64,000 bases of DNA from Zhouia amylolytica. Lineage in GTDB: Bacteria; Bacteroidota; Bacteroidia; Flavobacteriales; Flavobacteriaceae. Under the pieces are notes generated by a model. It saw only the letters and a list, made by a program, of their open reading frames with translations. It made no database searches and was not told the origin of the DNA. Position numbers and translations under genes: made by a program. Shown one piece after another: positions 17,705 through 26,593 of this stretch. Numbering within the stretch: the stretch's first letter is position 1; every line of letters begins with the position of its first letter. Location of the stretch: the NCBI RefSeq assembly GCF_900116365.1, contig NZ_FPAG01000010.1:62001-126000 (forward strand). The letters are read 5' to 3'.

Positions 17705-17794
17705 ATATTTTTATAACTTTAATAGTCTGATAAGTTTCAAATGTAACATAAGTGAACTTATGACACAAAACTTTTTTTGGAATAATTTTTGATT

Positions 17795-17802
17795 TACCTT
17801 TG
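17795..17802 (+). promoter_or_regulatory. Candidate -7 box for tmRNA precursor
   Basis: TACCTTTG matches TAnnTTTG on the strand of ssrA. It would give a precursor with about 105 nt to be trimmed from the 5' end. A TTTG lies 15 nt upstream, shorter than the usual spacing. Confidence 0.35.
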
Positions 17803-17913
17803 TTGGCCTCCTTTAAGATTAGGGTGTTCAATTAAAGCGTTGCACATAATGCCTAAAAGGTTATAAAGGTAACCGAGGAGCTAAAGTAGTAAAAAACGTT
17901 CTTTTAAAATATT

Positions 17914-18311
17914 GGGGTCGACTGGTTTTGACAGCGAGTCGAATTGAAATGTAAGCATGCCGAGCTAGAGTACTAATGCTCGTTAATATCTGTGCTACAC
18001 TTTTTAAATGGCGAGAATAACTACGCTCTTGCTGCCTAATCTGAATTTATAGTAAGATTATCGGCCACGTCCCCGCAAGGCGGGGAGGCGAGATGTCTCT
18101 TGATAGCCCTTGTTGACGGCGATCTAATTAGAGACACCATAAAAGTCAACATAGAAGTTGTGTAGCTTCGTCACAATTTCAAATCTTAAGAAGCTAAGCG
18201 CAGGGTAGGCGGTTTTCGGTCAGCTTTGCGTCGACAATTAAACGAAGACTAAGCATGTAGAAAGCATTTGAATTGCTTGTTTGGACGGGAGTTCGAATCT
18301 CCCCGACTCCA
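17914..18311 (+). ncRNA. ssrA: tmRNA (ssrA), tag GENNYALAA
   Basis: Rescues stalled ribosomes by acting as tRNA and mRNA. The 5' end GGGGTCG pairs with CGACTCC at 18304-18310 to give the acceptor stem, and 5' GACTGGTTTTGACA and 3' GAGTTCGAATCTCCCC are the standard D-like and T-arm sequences. The reading frame at 18010-18036 encodes GENNYALAA and ends in TAA, very close to the tag of Bacteroides. After the discriminator A the genome reads CGA rather than CCA, so CCA must be added enzymatically. A terminator follows 12 nt later. Confidence 0.97.
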
Positions 18312-18322
18312 CGATTAAGCGG

Positions 18323-18354
18323 AAAGCCTGCACAGAAGTGCAGGCTTTTGTTTT
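18323..18354 (+). terminator. Terminator of tmRNA
   Basis: AAGCCTGCAC-AGAA-GTGCAGGCTT, a perfect 10-bp stem, followed by TTGTTTT. Confidence 0.9.
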
Positions 18355-18908
18355 AGAGGACTTGATGCAATGAAGATCACGGCAGTAATCTCAGATTCCA
18401 TATTTTACTTACACTTTGTAACCAGTGTAGTTTGTTCCTGAATATTTATTGGTAGTATATAAAGAATTTGTATCGAGATACATCAATTTAATCCTCCTCA
18501 TACTTTATCCATACTTTAACTATACTTCAACTATGCTTCAACTACCTATTAAACCATTGGTAATTTAGGGTTGAGAATTGTGTTTTTACAAGTTCAATAA
18601 ACAATTTATATGATTTTGTATCAATTTGTACATGGTGGTAAAAACATGTGAAATAGGATGTTTTTATGAGAAAATTCAGCCGTATTAAATATCTTATCTT
18701 TAAAAAGTATTTTTTAAGGATTTGCTAAAAATATTATTCATGTACACAGGTATCTTAATTCATGGATTTTAATAAACGCATTAAAGATCAATGGATTAAT
18801 TCGATACAACCAGAGTCTTTATTAAATAAAGTTTTAACCTGGGGCTTTTGCAACCCTAGATTAAAACTTTAACTAAATCTTTTCTAATTAATTCAAATAA
18901 ATTAAAAA
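18355..18908. other. Intergenic region with dispersed repeat copy B
   Basis: Non-coding DNA between tmRNA and the convergent thioredoxin-like gene. It holds copy B of the iteron repeat; outside that the sequence is AT-rich, with no credible ORF. Confidence 0.7.
18447..18632 (-). repeat. Dispersed repeat, copy B, with four 11-bp iterons
   Basis: Read on the minus strand: the 44-nt left block (18632-18589) shared with copy A, then an AT-rich spacer with ATGGTTTAAT.GGTAGTT, then four 11-bp units at 18499-18542 (GTTGAAGCATA, GTTGAAGTATA, GTTAAAGTATG, GATAAAGTATG). Next comes GAGGAGG and TTAAATTGATGTAT, also found in copy C. Directly after is a small palindrome, TGTATC-TC-GATACA. A 24-codon ORF starts at that ATG but is not kept in the other copies. 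This is the most complete of the three copies. Confidence 0.8.
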
Positions 18909-19703
18909 CTAACTCTTTAATTCTTCTTCTATAACGTGGTCCAAATTTTCCACCGTATTAGTTGTTAAGCCTGTGGCTTTATAAATAATTTTGGAATCCT
19001 GATTGATGATAATATGGGTAGGGAAACTATGTACATTATATTCGTCAGCAATAGACCTTGCCCCGGCAACGATTTGATACTTAAAAGGGGTTTCTTTTAA
19101 AAAAGATTCCAAATCGCCGGGCTTATCAAGAGCGAAAGCTATAAATACAACTTCTTTACCCTGGTATTTTTCAACGAGTTTATTTAAATCAGGAATTTCC
19201 ATCGCACAGGGTTTACAGTTCTTAAACCAGAAATTTAAAACAATAACCTTTCCTTTTAATTTTTTTAAATAAAGTTCATTATTCTTCAGGTCGGTAGCCT
19301 CAAAATTTGGGGCAGGTTCGTTTAGCTTTTTGTTACTTTTTAAAGCATCTGAATTCGCAATTTTCATTTGAGCTTTTTCCTCATCAGTAGCCTCCCTCAT
19401 TAAAATGGCCTTTATTTCTTTATCGTTATCTATATAGAAGTCAGGTGCAAAATCTCCAGAGGTAAAAGCTTTCATAAGAGAAAACCCTTTTAACCTCTTT
19501 CCTGTATTGTCATAAACAGGAATACTTTCACCATCGAGTGTTATTTGTTGGTTTTTATTCATTTCTCCTTCTTGTGCTTTTCTAAGCCCTTTTAAAAATT
19601 CAAATTTAGGGGGAGTCTTTGAACCGTTTTGAGCATAGGTCGAACGTGTCATAACCCCTATTGCTAATAAGATCATGATTAGTGTAAATAGATGTGTTTT
19701 CAT
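18909..19703 (-). CDS. Exported TlpA-type thioredoxin-like protein
   Basis: 264 residues from the chosen start, which gives a clean signal peptide (MKTHLFTLIMILLAIGVM ... TYAQ). The frame is open to 19751, but that extension would overlap the upstream peptidase gene and is Lys/Asn-rich with no signal character. Residues about 125-264 form a TlpA/AhpC-like domain (APNFEATDLKNNELYLKKLK) with active site C163-K-P-C166 and cis-Pro in VHSFPTHIII. CKPC rather than CGPC suggests a shifted redox potential. It is the last gene of the operon with the ABC exporter/peptidase, 28 nt after it, and probably acts on thiols of an exported peptide or envelope protein. Confidence 0.87.
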   Translation of the reverse strand: MKTHLFTLIMILLAIGVMTRSTYAQNGSKTPPKFEFLKGLRKAQEGEMNKNQQITLDGESIPVYDNTGKRLKGFSLMKAFTSGDFAPDFYIDNDKEIKAILMREATDEEKAQMKIANSDALKSNKKLNEPAPNFEATDLKNNELYLKKLKGKVIVLNFWFKNCKPCAMEIPDLNKLVEKYQGKEVVFIAFALDKPGDLESFLKETPFKYQIVAGARSIADEYNVHSFPTHIIINQDSKIIYKATGLTTNTVENLDHVIEEELKS

Positions 19704-19731
19704 TTTAATAGAATTTTTAATATTTATTTTT

Positions 19732-22700
19732 TTATTTTTCGGCTTTTTCAATCGTATAGGGAGGCCGTTCCCATTCTTTAGTCATTATTAAATAGTTAGG
19801 ATCGATCACTAAAGTTGATGGTTTTCTGTTGGTTTTTAGATTTAAGTTGTTTTCACCAGATTTAAGTTTTAGTTTTTGATTAAAGAGGATATCACCTTTT
19901 GAGTTATTCTCTCGAACTTCAATGTAGTCGTTACAAGGCACTTCGATTTCCTCTCCCTGGTCATTGATATAGAATTTTCGAATATCGACTTTTGCTTCAA
20001 CCGTATATGTAAAGTCTTTATTTCTCTTATAGTGAGCAGATTTAACAGTGGTTTTATAGAAGGTTATTTTCTCTAGTGCATCTTCTACGAAATACTGTAA
20101 GCTATCAGGAGTTTCTTGTTTAAGACGTGTTATAAGGTTGGCAGTAGTAGGATAAGGGGCTGATTTATATGCATAGTCATTCAAAAAGTTACGAAGGACT
20201 CCTTGAAATGTATCTTTACCCAGGTACTGCTCAAGCGCATTCATCACTAGAATTCCTTTTTGATAGAATGTTTGTATTTGATAATTAGCAACCTTGTCCA
20301 ACGGGCGTTCATCTAATTGTTCCTTTTTTCTGGAGGTGATATATTTAAAAGCTTCATTTTTTAGGAACTTGGTTATGGCCGCATCATCAAATCTATTTTT
20401 CATGGATTGAAGGGCGCTATATTGCGTAAGTGATTCCATAAGCATTTGTGCTCCTTCAACATCGGCAGCTATAAGTTGGTGCGCCCACCAATGATGTGCC
20501 ACTTCATGCACTGTAACAAAAAATGGATAGTCGATAGTAATTTCAGATTTGTCTTTAGTTTTATTGTTGAGTTCACGTAAATCAGCAATAAAGCCAATAC
20601 CTTCGGAAAAAGGAATCATATTTGGAAATGATTGTGCATAACTTGAGTATCGGGGGAATTCAACAATATGTAGCTGTTCCGATTGATATGGAGCATATAT
20701 CTTACTATAAGTATTTAAGGCTGTTTTCATCCCGTTCATCATGTTGTCAAGATTGTATTCGTGTCCTTTATGGTAATAAATACTTAACTCCGTTTCTTTA
20801 CCATTTTCACTTTTCCATACGTCTGTTTTTACCTGATAATTTGCAGAAAGAATTGCATAATAATTTACCATTGGATGTTCTGAGCGGTAATGAAAATAAT
20901 TTCTTCCGTTTTCCTTCCATTGATCAATCAATTTTCCGGGGGTTAATGCTGTTTGATCACTGGAAGTACCTACAATAGCTTCAAAGTCTACGAAGTCTGC
21001 ATCATTATTAATAAAGTTATGCTGTATTCCTTGTGGATCATTGATATCGGCAGCAATTTTTCTTTTGGGTAATCCATGCTTCTTTCGAGTACGAGGATTT
21101 GTAAGTTCTCCTCCCTTATTGTATCCTAATGATGGAAATAAAGAATTGTAAAGGAAAGTCCCGTTTTTGGCACAGAAGTTATTTGCACCACCAACACTAA
21201 ATCCGTTATTAATGCCTTCAAAGTAAAAGTCAAGGTTTAGACTGTCTTTAGATGCTAATGGTTGCTTAAGAAGATATAGGGAAACTCCATAAGTGTCATC
21301 ACGCTCGATCAAGGTAACCTCTCGGTTAAACTCTAATGTTTTAACATTTATTCCTGCATTAATATAAAGGGTATCAATTGAGGTTGTTCCCCGGTTCTTT
21401 AATGTAAAAGTTCCTTTTGCAATCATGTCGCCTTTTTCTGGATATAAATCAACCTTTAGTTTAATATTAGAAATCTTAGGTTGTGGTGTTTTTTCAAAAG
21501 ATTTATATCGATTTTCATATTCAACAGCTTGTAATTCTCTTTGATATGAAGTTTTAAATTCTTTTTTAATATTGGTGTTATAAAAAATATATGATCCCAC
21601 AATCAAGGCTAGGGAAGCCAGCCCCCAAATGCCTTTCATGGATTTTCCTTTGATTCTCCTTCCTAATAACTTTATACGTATACGCCAATTGGTTTCACTT
21701 TGGGTAACCAATAGTTCGATGCTCAGGATAATTAGAATTCCAGCGATGAAAGTCCAGTATAATTTAAAGATCGAATATGGAAAGAGTCCAAAGCCCCATC
21801 CATTCATGTCGGAATACATTACGGACGGGCCTCTACCATAGATTAACAAAGGATGTTTAAGCAATTGATCTATGAAGTAAGTATTCAGTACCCAATAAAG
21901 AATGATAAAAACATATCCCAGATATTTATTATTTACGATAATATGAATGAAAAATGCCAGAGCCATGACTAGTATACTTTGTACCAGGCCTATTCCAAAT
22001 TCTGAGAAAAAGTACAAGCCTAATTCATAGTTATAATAATCCGCCAAACTTTGAATGATGATTCCACATACTATCATCACTAATTTTAGAAAGACAATCC
22101 CAATGGTGAGTGCTAAAAATTTGCTGGCATAGGAAACCCATCGAGGGGTAGGATAGGTACAACTAATTTCATGAATATTTTTGTCGCGATCTCTCCAAAT
22201 CATTTCCCCGGAGAAAATCATGATGATGATAAAAATAAAAAATCGAGCACTACCACCTAGAATGCCTAGTACCTGGTAAGTAACCGGGTAAGTGTTAGTG
22301 TCGTAGGTTTTTCCAATTCCTTTAGAAACCACAAACATAAACACAACCATTACCAAAGTGATTAGTAGAAACCAGGTGTTAGTTATTAAGTTTTTGGTTT
22401 CGAATTTAAAAAGTTGCATAAATTCGGGCCATACCTTTCTGTTTGCTTCAGCTTTAGGCAAAGGTCTTCCAGGTTTATTACTAAAGTTATTTTCTGTTAC
22501 TAATACTTTGCTTTTTTGAGTTTTCTTCTTCTTTATAGACCAGGTAGATAGGGTGTAAGTAAATTTAAACCTAACCAGGGTAAACACTAATAAAATGATT
22601 CCTACCCCAATCCAAAGCATTCTATTATACATAAAAACGTCTACTAGTTGTGCTCCGGTTTTATTCATGTCGGTGGCTGATGCTGAAGAACTGACACTTA

Positions 22701-23364
22701 CTGATGCTGCAATTCCAAACGGATCAAGTAAGGCAGCTATAGTTTGACTTTCCAGATCTTTAAAAAGGCTCATGGCTACACCGTACAAAATATAGAGTCC
22801 TAGAATTGTAATCCAGTTGATTACAGCACTACGCAGTAACAGACTAAAGCTGAAAAATATGGCACTTATAAAAAAGATATTAGGGATTATTCGAGTGAGG
22901 TAAGGATTAATGTAAGTTAGCCATTGGTTGGGGCCAATGTAATCATGATTAAGGTAAGGCATCAAACTACCTGCAAAAAAACCAATACCTGCACCCGTGA
23001 ACACCATAATGGTAAGGGCATTTGCCGCAATGAAGCGTCCCAAAACGTAGTTTACCTTCTTTAATGGTGTAACGAAAACAAGTTCCAGTGTGTTATTATT
23101 AAAGTCTTTTAATACAATATTAGAACATATGGCCGCGATGATAAAGATCCCTAAGTATGAAATGCTCCCCATAATCAGGTCAATAATTCCAGGAGCATTG
23201 ATAAAGGTTTTGTCGCCGGCTAATTGTAGGTTAATACTTTTAAATGCTCCGCCTGTTACATTTATGATAGCGAAAGCCAACAGAAAAAGTATGCCCCAGT
23301 AAATGTAAACTGCTGGTCGCTGAAGAGCTCGCTTTATTTCAAATCGTATAATTTCGAATAACAT
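19732..23364 (-). CDS. ABC-2 permease fused to M1-family metallopeptidase
   Basis: 1210 residues. The N-terminal half has two ABC-2-type membrane blocks (about residues 15-265 and 325-560) with around 12 helices, separated by a Lys-rich cytosolic linker. The C-terminal half (about 600-1210) is an M1-type peptidase on the periplasmic side: zinc site H953-E954-VA-H957 in HEVAHHWWAHQL, third ligand E977 in MLMESLTQYSA, and a likely catalytic Tyr downstream. The gap from H957 to E977 is 19 residues, one more than the classic 18, and no GxMEN substrate motif is visible upstream. Such fusions are known in Bacteroidota without a defined substrate. The adjacent ATPase gene, 18 nt upstream, supplies energy. 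Confidence 0.9.
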   Translation of the reverse strand: MLFEIIRFEIKRALQRPAVYIYWGILFLLAFAIINVTGGAFKSINLQLAGDKTFINAPGIIDLIMGSISYLGIFIIAAICSNIVLKDFNNNTLELVFVTPLKKVNYVLGRFIAANALTIMVFTGAGIGFFAGSLMPYLNHDYIGPNQWLTYINPYLTRIIPNIFFISAIFFSFSLLLRSAVINWITILGLYILYGVAMSLFKDLESQTIAALLDPFGIAASVSVSSSASATDMNKTGAQLVDVFMYNRMLWIGVGIILLVFTLVRFKFTYTLSTWSIKKKKTQKSKVLVTENNFSNKPGRPLPKAEANRKVWPEFMQLFKFETKNLITNTWFLLITLVMVVFMFVVSKGIGKTYDTNTYPVTYQVLGILGGSARFFIFIIIMIFSGEMIWRDRDKNIHEISCTYPTPRWVSYASKFLALTIGIVFLKLVMIVCGIIIQSLADYYNYELGLYFFSEFGIGLVQSILVMALAFFIHIIVNNKYLGYVFIILYWVLNTYFIDQLLKHPLLIYGRGPSVMYSDMNGWGFGLFPYSIFKLYWTFIAGILIILSIELLVTQSETNWRIRIKLLGRRIKGKSMKGIWGLASLALIVGSYIFYNTNIKKEFKTSYQRELQAVEYENRYKSFEKTPQPKISNIKLKVDLYPEKGDMIAKGTFTLKNRGTTSIDTLYINAGINVKTLEFNREVTLIERDDTYGVSLYLLKQPLASKDSLNLDFYFEGINNGFSVGGANNFCAKNGTFLYNSLFPSLGYNKGGELTNPRTRKKHGLPKRKIAADINDPQGIQHNFINNDADFVDFEAIVGTSSDQTALTPGKLIDQWKENGRNYFHYRSEHPMVNYYAILSANYQVKTDVWKSENGKETELSIYYHKGHEYNLDNMMNGMKTALNTYSKIYAPYQSEQLHIVEFPRYSSYAQSFPNMIPFSEGIGFIADLRELNNKTKDKSEITIDYPFFVTVHEVAHHWWAHQLIAADVEGAQMLMESLTQYSALQSMKNRFDDAAITKFLKNEAFKYITSRKKEQLDERPLDKVANYQIQTFYQKGILVMNALEQYLGKDTFQGVLRNFLNDYAYKSAPYPTTANLITRLKQETPDSLQYFVEDALEKITFYKTTVKSAHYKRNKDFTYTVEAKVDIRKFYINDQGEEIEVPCNDYIEVRENNSKGDILFNQKLKLKSGENNLNLKTNRKPSTLVIDPNYLIMTKEWERPPYTIEKAEK

Positions 23365-23382
23365 GAGATTGGATATTAAAGG

Positions 23383-24255
23383 TTAGGCAGAATGGTTAAT
23401 CACCGAAAAATAAACATCTTCCAAGCTGGGGTAAACCGGGCTGAAACCATTTCCCGGATGATCATCATCCAAAATATTAATAAGCATATTCCCTTCATTT
23501 AAACGTGAAGTTATGATATGGTAATTTGAATGATATTGTTCAATTTCAGACTTACTAATTCGTTTTTGCCATACTTTACCATCCAGTTCTTTCATTAATT
23601 CCGATGGTCGACCGTTTATAAGTTTGTTTCCATGATTAATGATGGCAAGGTTGTTACAGAGGTCCTTGACGTCATCAACGATATGTGTTGACAAAATCAC
23701 TATTTTATCTTCACTGATATCACTAAGCAAATTGTTAAACCTATTGCGTTCGGCTGGATCTAAGCCGGCGGTTGGCTCATCTACGATGATCAAATCAGGA
23801 TCTCCCAAAAGAGACAGAGCGATACCAAATCGTTGTTTCATACCACCACTAAAAGTGTGTACACTTTTTTTACGGTCTTTATATAAATTGACTTGATGTA
23901 AGAGATTCGCAACGGTTTCTTTTCTTGGTTTTACACCTTTTATACCTTTAAGAACCGCAAAATGCAAAAGTAATTCTTGAGCACTGATTCCTGGATAAAC
24001 ACCAAAGGACTGTGGTAGGTACCCCAGGTTTCTTTTCACTTTTTCTTTTTCCTTTAAGACATCGATATCGTTAAAATGTATGCTACCCTGGTCAGGTTCT
24101 TGGAGTGTTGCGATTGTTCTCATGAGAGATGATTTTCCGGCTCCATTGGGCCCTAGTAGACCAAACATGCCCTTTCCGATGGTTAAGTTTAGATTGTTTA
24201 AAGCCTTAACCCCATTGGGGTATGTCTTTGATAAATTATTTATAATTAACTCCAT
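23383..24255 (-). CDS. ABC transporter ATP-binding protein
   Basis: 290 residues of CcmA/ABC-2-type ATPase. Walker A GPNGAGKSS (K41), Q-loop YLPQSFGVYPG, signature FSGGMKQR in place of LSGGQ, Walker B LIIVDEPTAGLDP, and the switch His in ILSTHIVDD. The C-terminal ~80 residues are the regulatory extension usual for exporters of this group. It lies between the GLPGLI-like gene and the permease-peptidase fusion, and pairs with that permease in the inner membrane. The substrate is unknown; the fused peptidase suggests a peptide. Confidence 0.95.
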   Translation of the reverse strand: MELIINNLSKTYPNGVKALNNLNLTIGKGMFGLLGPNGAGKSSLMRTIATLQEPDQGSIHFNDIDVLKEKEKVKRNLGYLPQSFGVYPGISAQELLLHFAVLKGIKGVKPRKETVANLLHQVNLYKDRKKSVHTFSGGMKQRFGIALSLLGDPDLIIVDEPTAGLDPAERNRFNNLLSDISEDKIVILSTHIVDDVKDLCNNLAIINHGNKLINGRPSELMKELDGKVWQKRISKSEIEQYHSNYHIITSRLNEGNMLINILDDDHPGNGFSPVYPSLEDVYFSVINHSA

Positions 24256-24294
24256 AACTATTCTTGTTACTTGTTGTAATGGTTGAAAAAGAGA

Positions 24295-24963
24295 TTAGAG
24301 TTTTTGTTTTAAAGCATCCATTTTTTCCTCTTGCAGATCCAAAAACTGTTCTTTGGTGATTTCTGTCGAAGAATCAGGAATGAGTTTTTTAGGATCTATA
24401 TTTTCGGAGAATGACTTAGCGATATAGGAAACTTTATCACCTTCAATGGCTAGAACTGCTCCATTATAAAACATAGGAGCTAGTGGGGTAATATATTTAG
24501 GAAGATGTTTGGTAACCCAGATGGAAAATTGTCCTTCACTTGTTTTGAATTCTTCGCAAGGGAAACCAAGAATTTTTTTTGACTTTCCGGTAGGTTTGAT
24601 GTTTTCTAAAGCTACAATTGGTCCATTGTTATGGTATAATTCCCCATCAACGGTAATGTATTTACGAAAAACATTTCTATCAAAATCAAACCATGTTTTT
24701 CCTCCATCTCCTTCGGATGATATGATTATTCCTGTTGACTTTTTAGATGGTATTTCTTCATAAACACCTTTTGATTTATTAAATGTAAATCTAAAATCAG
24801 AACTGGTAGTTTCTGGTATCATACTTTTCATCATTTGCTGATCTTCCGATAAGTTTTTATGCAAATTGATAGTTCGTTCGTAAATAATAGTTCCTGAATT
24901 TTGAGCTTTCGAGGAATAAGCTAAGCCTATAATTACACTGAATAGAAGGATTGCTTTTTTCAT
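24295..24963 (-). CDS. GLPGLI-like exported protein
   Basis: 222 residues with a signal peptide (MKKAILLFSVIIGLAYSSKA). The opening SGTIIYERTINLHK, the stretch KKILGFPCEEFKT and the following IWVTKHLPKYITPLAP are the conserved parts of the GLPGLI family, found only in Bacteroidota. The name-giving GLPGLI motif is here changed to MFYNGAVLAIE. The family has no known biochemistry; members are probably periplasmic. It is the first gene of the exporter operon and faces a histidine kinase gene across a regulatory region, and GLPGLI genes are often under two-component control. Confidence 0.78.
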   Translation of the reverse strand: MKKAILLFSVIIGLAYSSKAQNSGTIIYERTINLHKNLSEDQQMMKSMIPETTSSDFRFTFNKSKGVYEEIPSKKSTGIIISSEGDGGKTWFDFDRNVFRKYITVDGELYHNNGPIVALENIKPTGKSKKILGFPCEEFKTSEGQFSIWVTKHLPKYITPLAPMFYNGAVLAIEGDKVSYIAKSFSENIDPKKLIPDSSTEITKEQFLDLQEEKMDALKQKL

Positions 24964-25001
24964 ATTCTTTAAGATTTTTGTTAGGTTAAACTTTCTGAGT
25001 T

Positions 25002-25009
25002 CAAAAGTA
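25002..25009 (-). promoter_or_regulatory. Candidate -7 box of the GLPGLI-exporter operon
   Basis: On the minus strand TACTTTTG, a TAnnTTTG match 38 nt before the GLPGLI-like start. It is identical to the box for the divergent histidine kinase gene. No TTTG at -33 was found, so activator dependence is possible. Confidence 0.45.
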
Positions 25010-25031
25010 TTGGAGATGTTTAGAGAAGATG

Positions 25032-25068
25032 GTTAACTCATTGTTACATAGTGTTATCGAGTGTTAAC
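25032..25068. promoter_or_regulatory. Four GTTA direct repeats, candidate response-regulator site
   Basis: GTTAAC, GTTACA, GTTATC and GTTAAC begin at 25032, 25043, 25053 and 25063, so successive copies are 11, 10 and 10 bp apart, on one face of the helix. OmpR-type regulators bind as tandem dimers to direct repeats with this spacing. The array lies between two divergent -7 boxes, next to the genes for such a regulator and its kinase. Binding is inferred, not shown. Confidence 0.6.
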
Positions 25069-25078
25069 AGGCGTTTGT

Positions 25079-25113
25079 TTTGTATTAATGGATAAATATT
25101 AGTTGTACTTTTG
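25079..25113 (+). promoter_or_regulatory. Candidate promoter of the histidine kinase operon
   Basis: TTTG at 25079-25082 and TACTTTTG at 25106-25113, with 23 nt between them, slightly longer than the usual spacing of the Bacteroidota promoter. The predicted transcript start near 25120 lies before the ATG at 25139 and after the upstream in-frame ATG at 25103, which supports the shorter protein. Confidence 0.5.
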
Positions 25114-25138
25114 CCTTGTACACGAAATTGTTTTACAC

Positions 25139-26593
25139 ATGAATCAGCGCATTCGTATTATCTTTTTTTTAGTATCTGTTTCGATTATTGGTTTAGTCCT
25201 GTTACAGGCTCATTGGATAGGAAAGTTCTACCATATAAACAAACAGCAATTAATAAAAGAGCTTAACCTTGCTTTAGAAAAGAGTGTTAATGAAGAGATG
25301 AGTTTACGATATAGCGAAGATCTTCAGAGAGTTCTGCCTAATATGAATGCTAAAATCATCTCATCTCCACCGGATTCTATTTTGAATAAAATTCCGATGG
25401 ATTTATTATCTAAAAGTGAAAGTTTTCCATCGGGGAGTGTTACCATGCATGTAGATTCCCCTCAATATCTGGATGAAGCATTTAATATGATAGATTCAGT
25501 ACCTGAATCTGTTGAATTAAAATTGAGAGAGTTAGTACAACAATTAATTTCAGAGGATAACTCAAGAAATGAAAACGTGCAATTATCAGTAATAGACTCA
25601 TTATTTCGATCAGAGCTTAATAATAGAGCAATAGATATGGATTATAGGTTGGATGTGTTGGACTCGAGTACTGTTTCAAAGTTTAATATGTCTTTTCCTT
25701 TTAAAAATAGCTATTTGGCATCCCGAACGTTTCCTCTTAATTTTAAGGGAAACAAAAATATACGGGTAGTATGTACTAATGTACGTCAAGTTTTATATGC
25801 ACAATTTGGTTTTGGAGGATTAGCTTCATTGGCATTGTTCATACTTATCATGATATGTTTTGTTTATATGCTTCGGACTATATTCAGACAAAAACAACTT
25901 TCGCAAATAAAAAGTGATTTTATTAATAATATGACACATGAATTAAAAACTCCGATAGCAACCGTTTCTGCAATTGTTGAATCCATGAAGAACTTCGGAG
26001 TTTTGAACGATAGGGAAATGACTGATAAATACCTTGATTCCTCTCAAAAGGAATTAACCCGTCTCTCTGGTTTAGTTGAAAAAGTTCTTAATATGTCGCG
26101 TGAGGAAAGGGAGCCAGCACCCATGCATCCGGAAGAAGTAAATTTCCGAGAGTTGTGTCAGAATATTTTAAATGACAGGAAGTATGGTCAGATCAATAAG
26201 AAAGTTAAGGTTGAATTAGAAATTGAACCTGAAGCTGAAAGGATTTGGGTAGATCGATTTCATATGGTGAATGTTATGCAGAATTTGTTTGAAAACAGTA
26301 TAAAATATTCAATTGATGATGTGTTGATAAAGGTAGCTGCTAAACGAGAACACCACAACTTTTTAATTACCATCACTGACAATGGTATTGGGATTTCAAA
26401 GGTTGATCAAAAAAAGATATTTGATCGTTTTTATAGAGTCTCAACCGGATCGGTACATAATACAAAAGGATTTGGGTTAGGACTTTACTATGTGAAAAAC
26501 ACCATAGAGAAACATGGAGGAACCGTAGCTGTAAGGAGTGAGCTTAAAAATGGGACTACCATTATAATCGTTTTACCAGTAAATTATGAATGA
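25139..26593 (+). CDS. Sensor histidine kinase
   Basis: About 484 residues. Two membrane helices (about 5-25 and 223-247) enclose a ~195-residue periplasmic sensor without a recognised domain. The HisKA box FINNMTHELKTPIATV carries H267, followed by the N box NLFENSIKYS, G1 DNGIGIS, F box FDRFYRV and G2 GFGLGLYYV. The start MNQRIRIIF is used because the longer frame begins before the predicted transcript start. Its stop overlaps the response regulator gene by 8 nt, so the two are translationally coupled. It is divergent from the GLPGLI-exporter operon, the likely regulatory target. The signal is unknown. Confidence 0.93.
   Translation: MNQRIRIIFFLVSVSIIGLVLLQAHWIGKFYHINKQQLIKELNLALEKSVNEEMSLRYSEDLQRVLPNMNAKIISSPPDSILNKIPMDLLSKSESFPSGSVTMHVDSPQYLDEAFNMIDSVPESVELKLRELVQQLISEDNSRNENVQLSVIDSLFRSELNNRAIDMDYRLDVLDSSTVSKFNMSFPFKNSYLASRTFPLNFKGNKNIRVVCTNVRQVLYAQFGFGGLASLALFILIMICFVYMLRTIFRQKQLSQIKSDFINNMTHELKTPIATVSAIVESMKNFGVLNDREMTDKYLDSSQKELTRLSGLVEKVLNMSREEREPAPMHPEEVNFRELCQNILNDRKYGQINKKVKVELEIEPEAERIWVDRFHMVNVMQNLFENSIKYSIDDVLIKVAAKREHHNFLITITDNGIGISKVDQKKIFDRFYRVSTGSVHNTKGFGLGLYYVKNTIEKHGGTVAVRSELKNGTTIIIVLPVNYE

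Noticed and set aside
18430-18484. 24-codon ORF starting MYLDTN after the iterons of copy B as a leader-peptide gene
   Set aside because: The frame is not kept in copies A and C, where it stops after about six codons.
19704-19751. N-terminal extension of the CKPC thioredoxin-like protein
   Set aside because: It would overlap the upstream peptidase gene and place a Lys-rich segment before a good signal peptide.
25103-25138. N-terminal extension of the histidine kinase
   Set aside because: Its ATG lies upstream of or inside the predicted -7 box, and the start at 25139 gives a proper first membrane helix.
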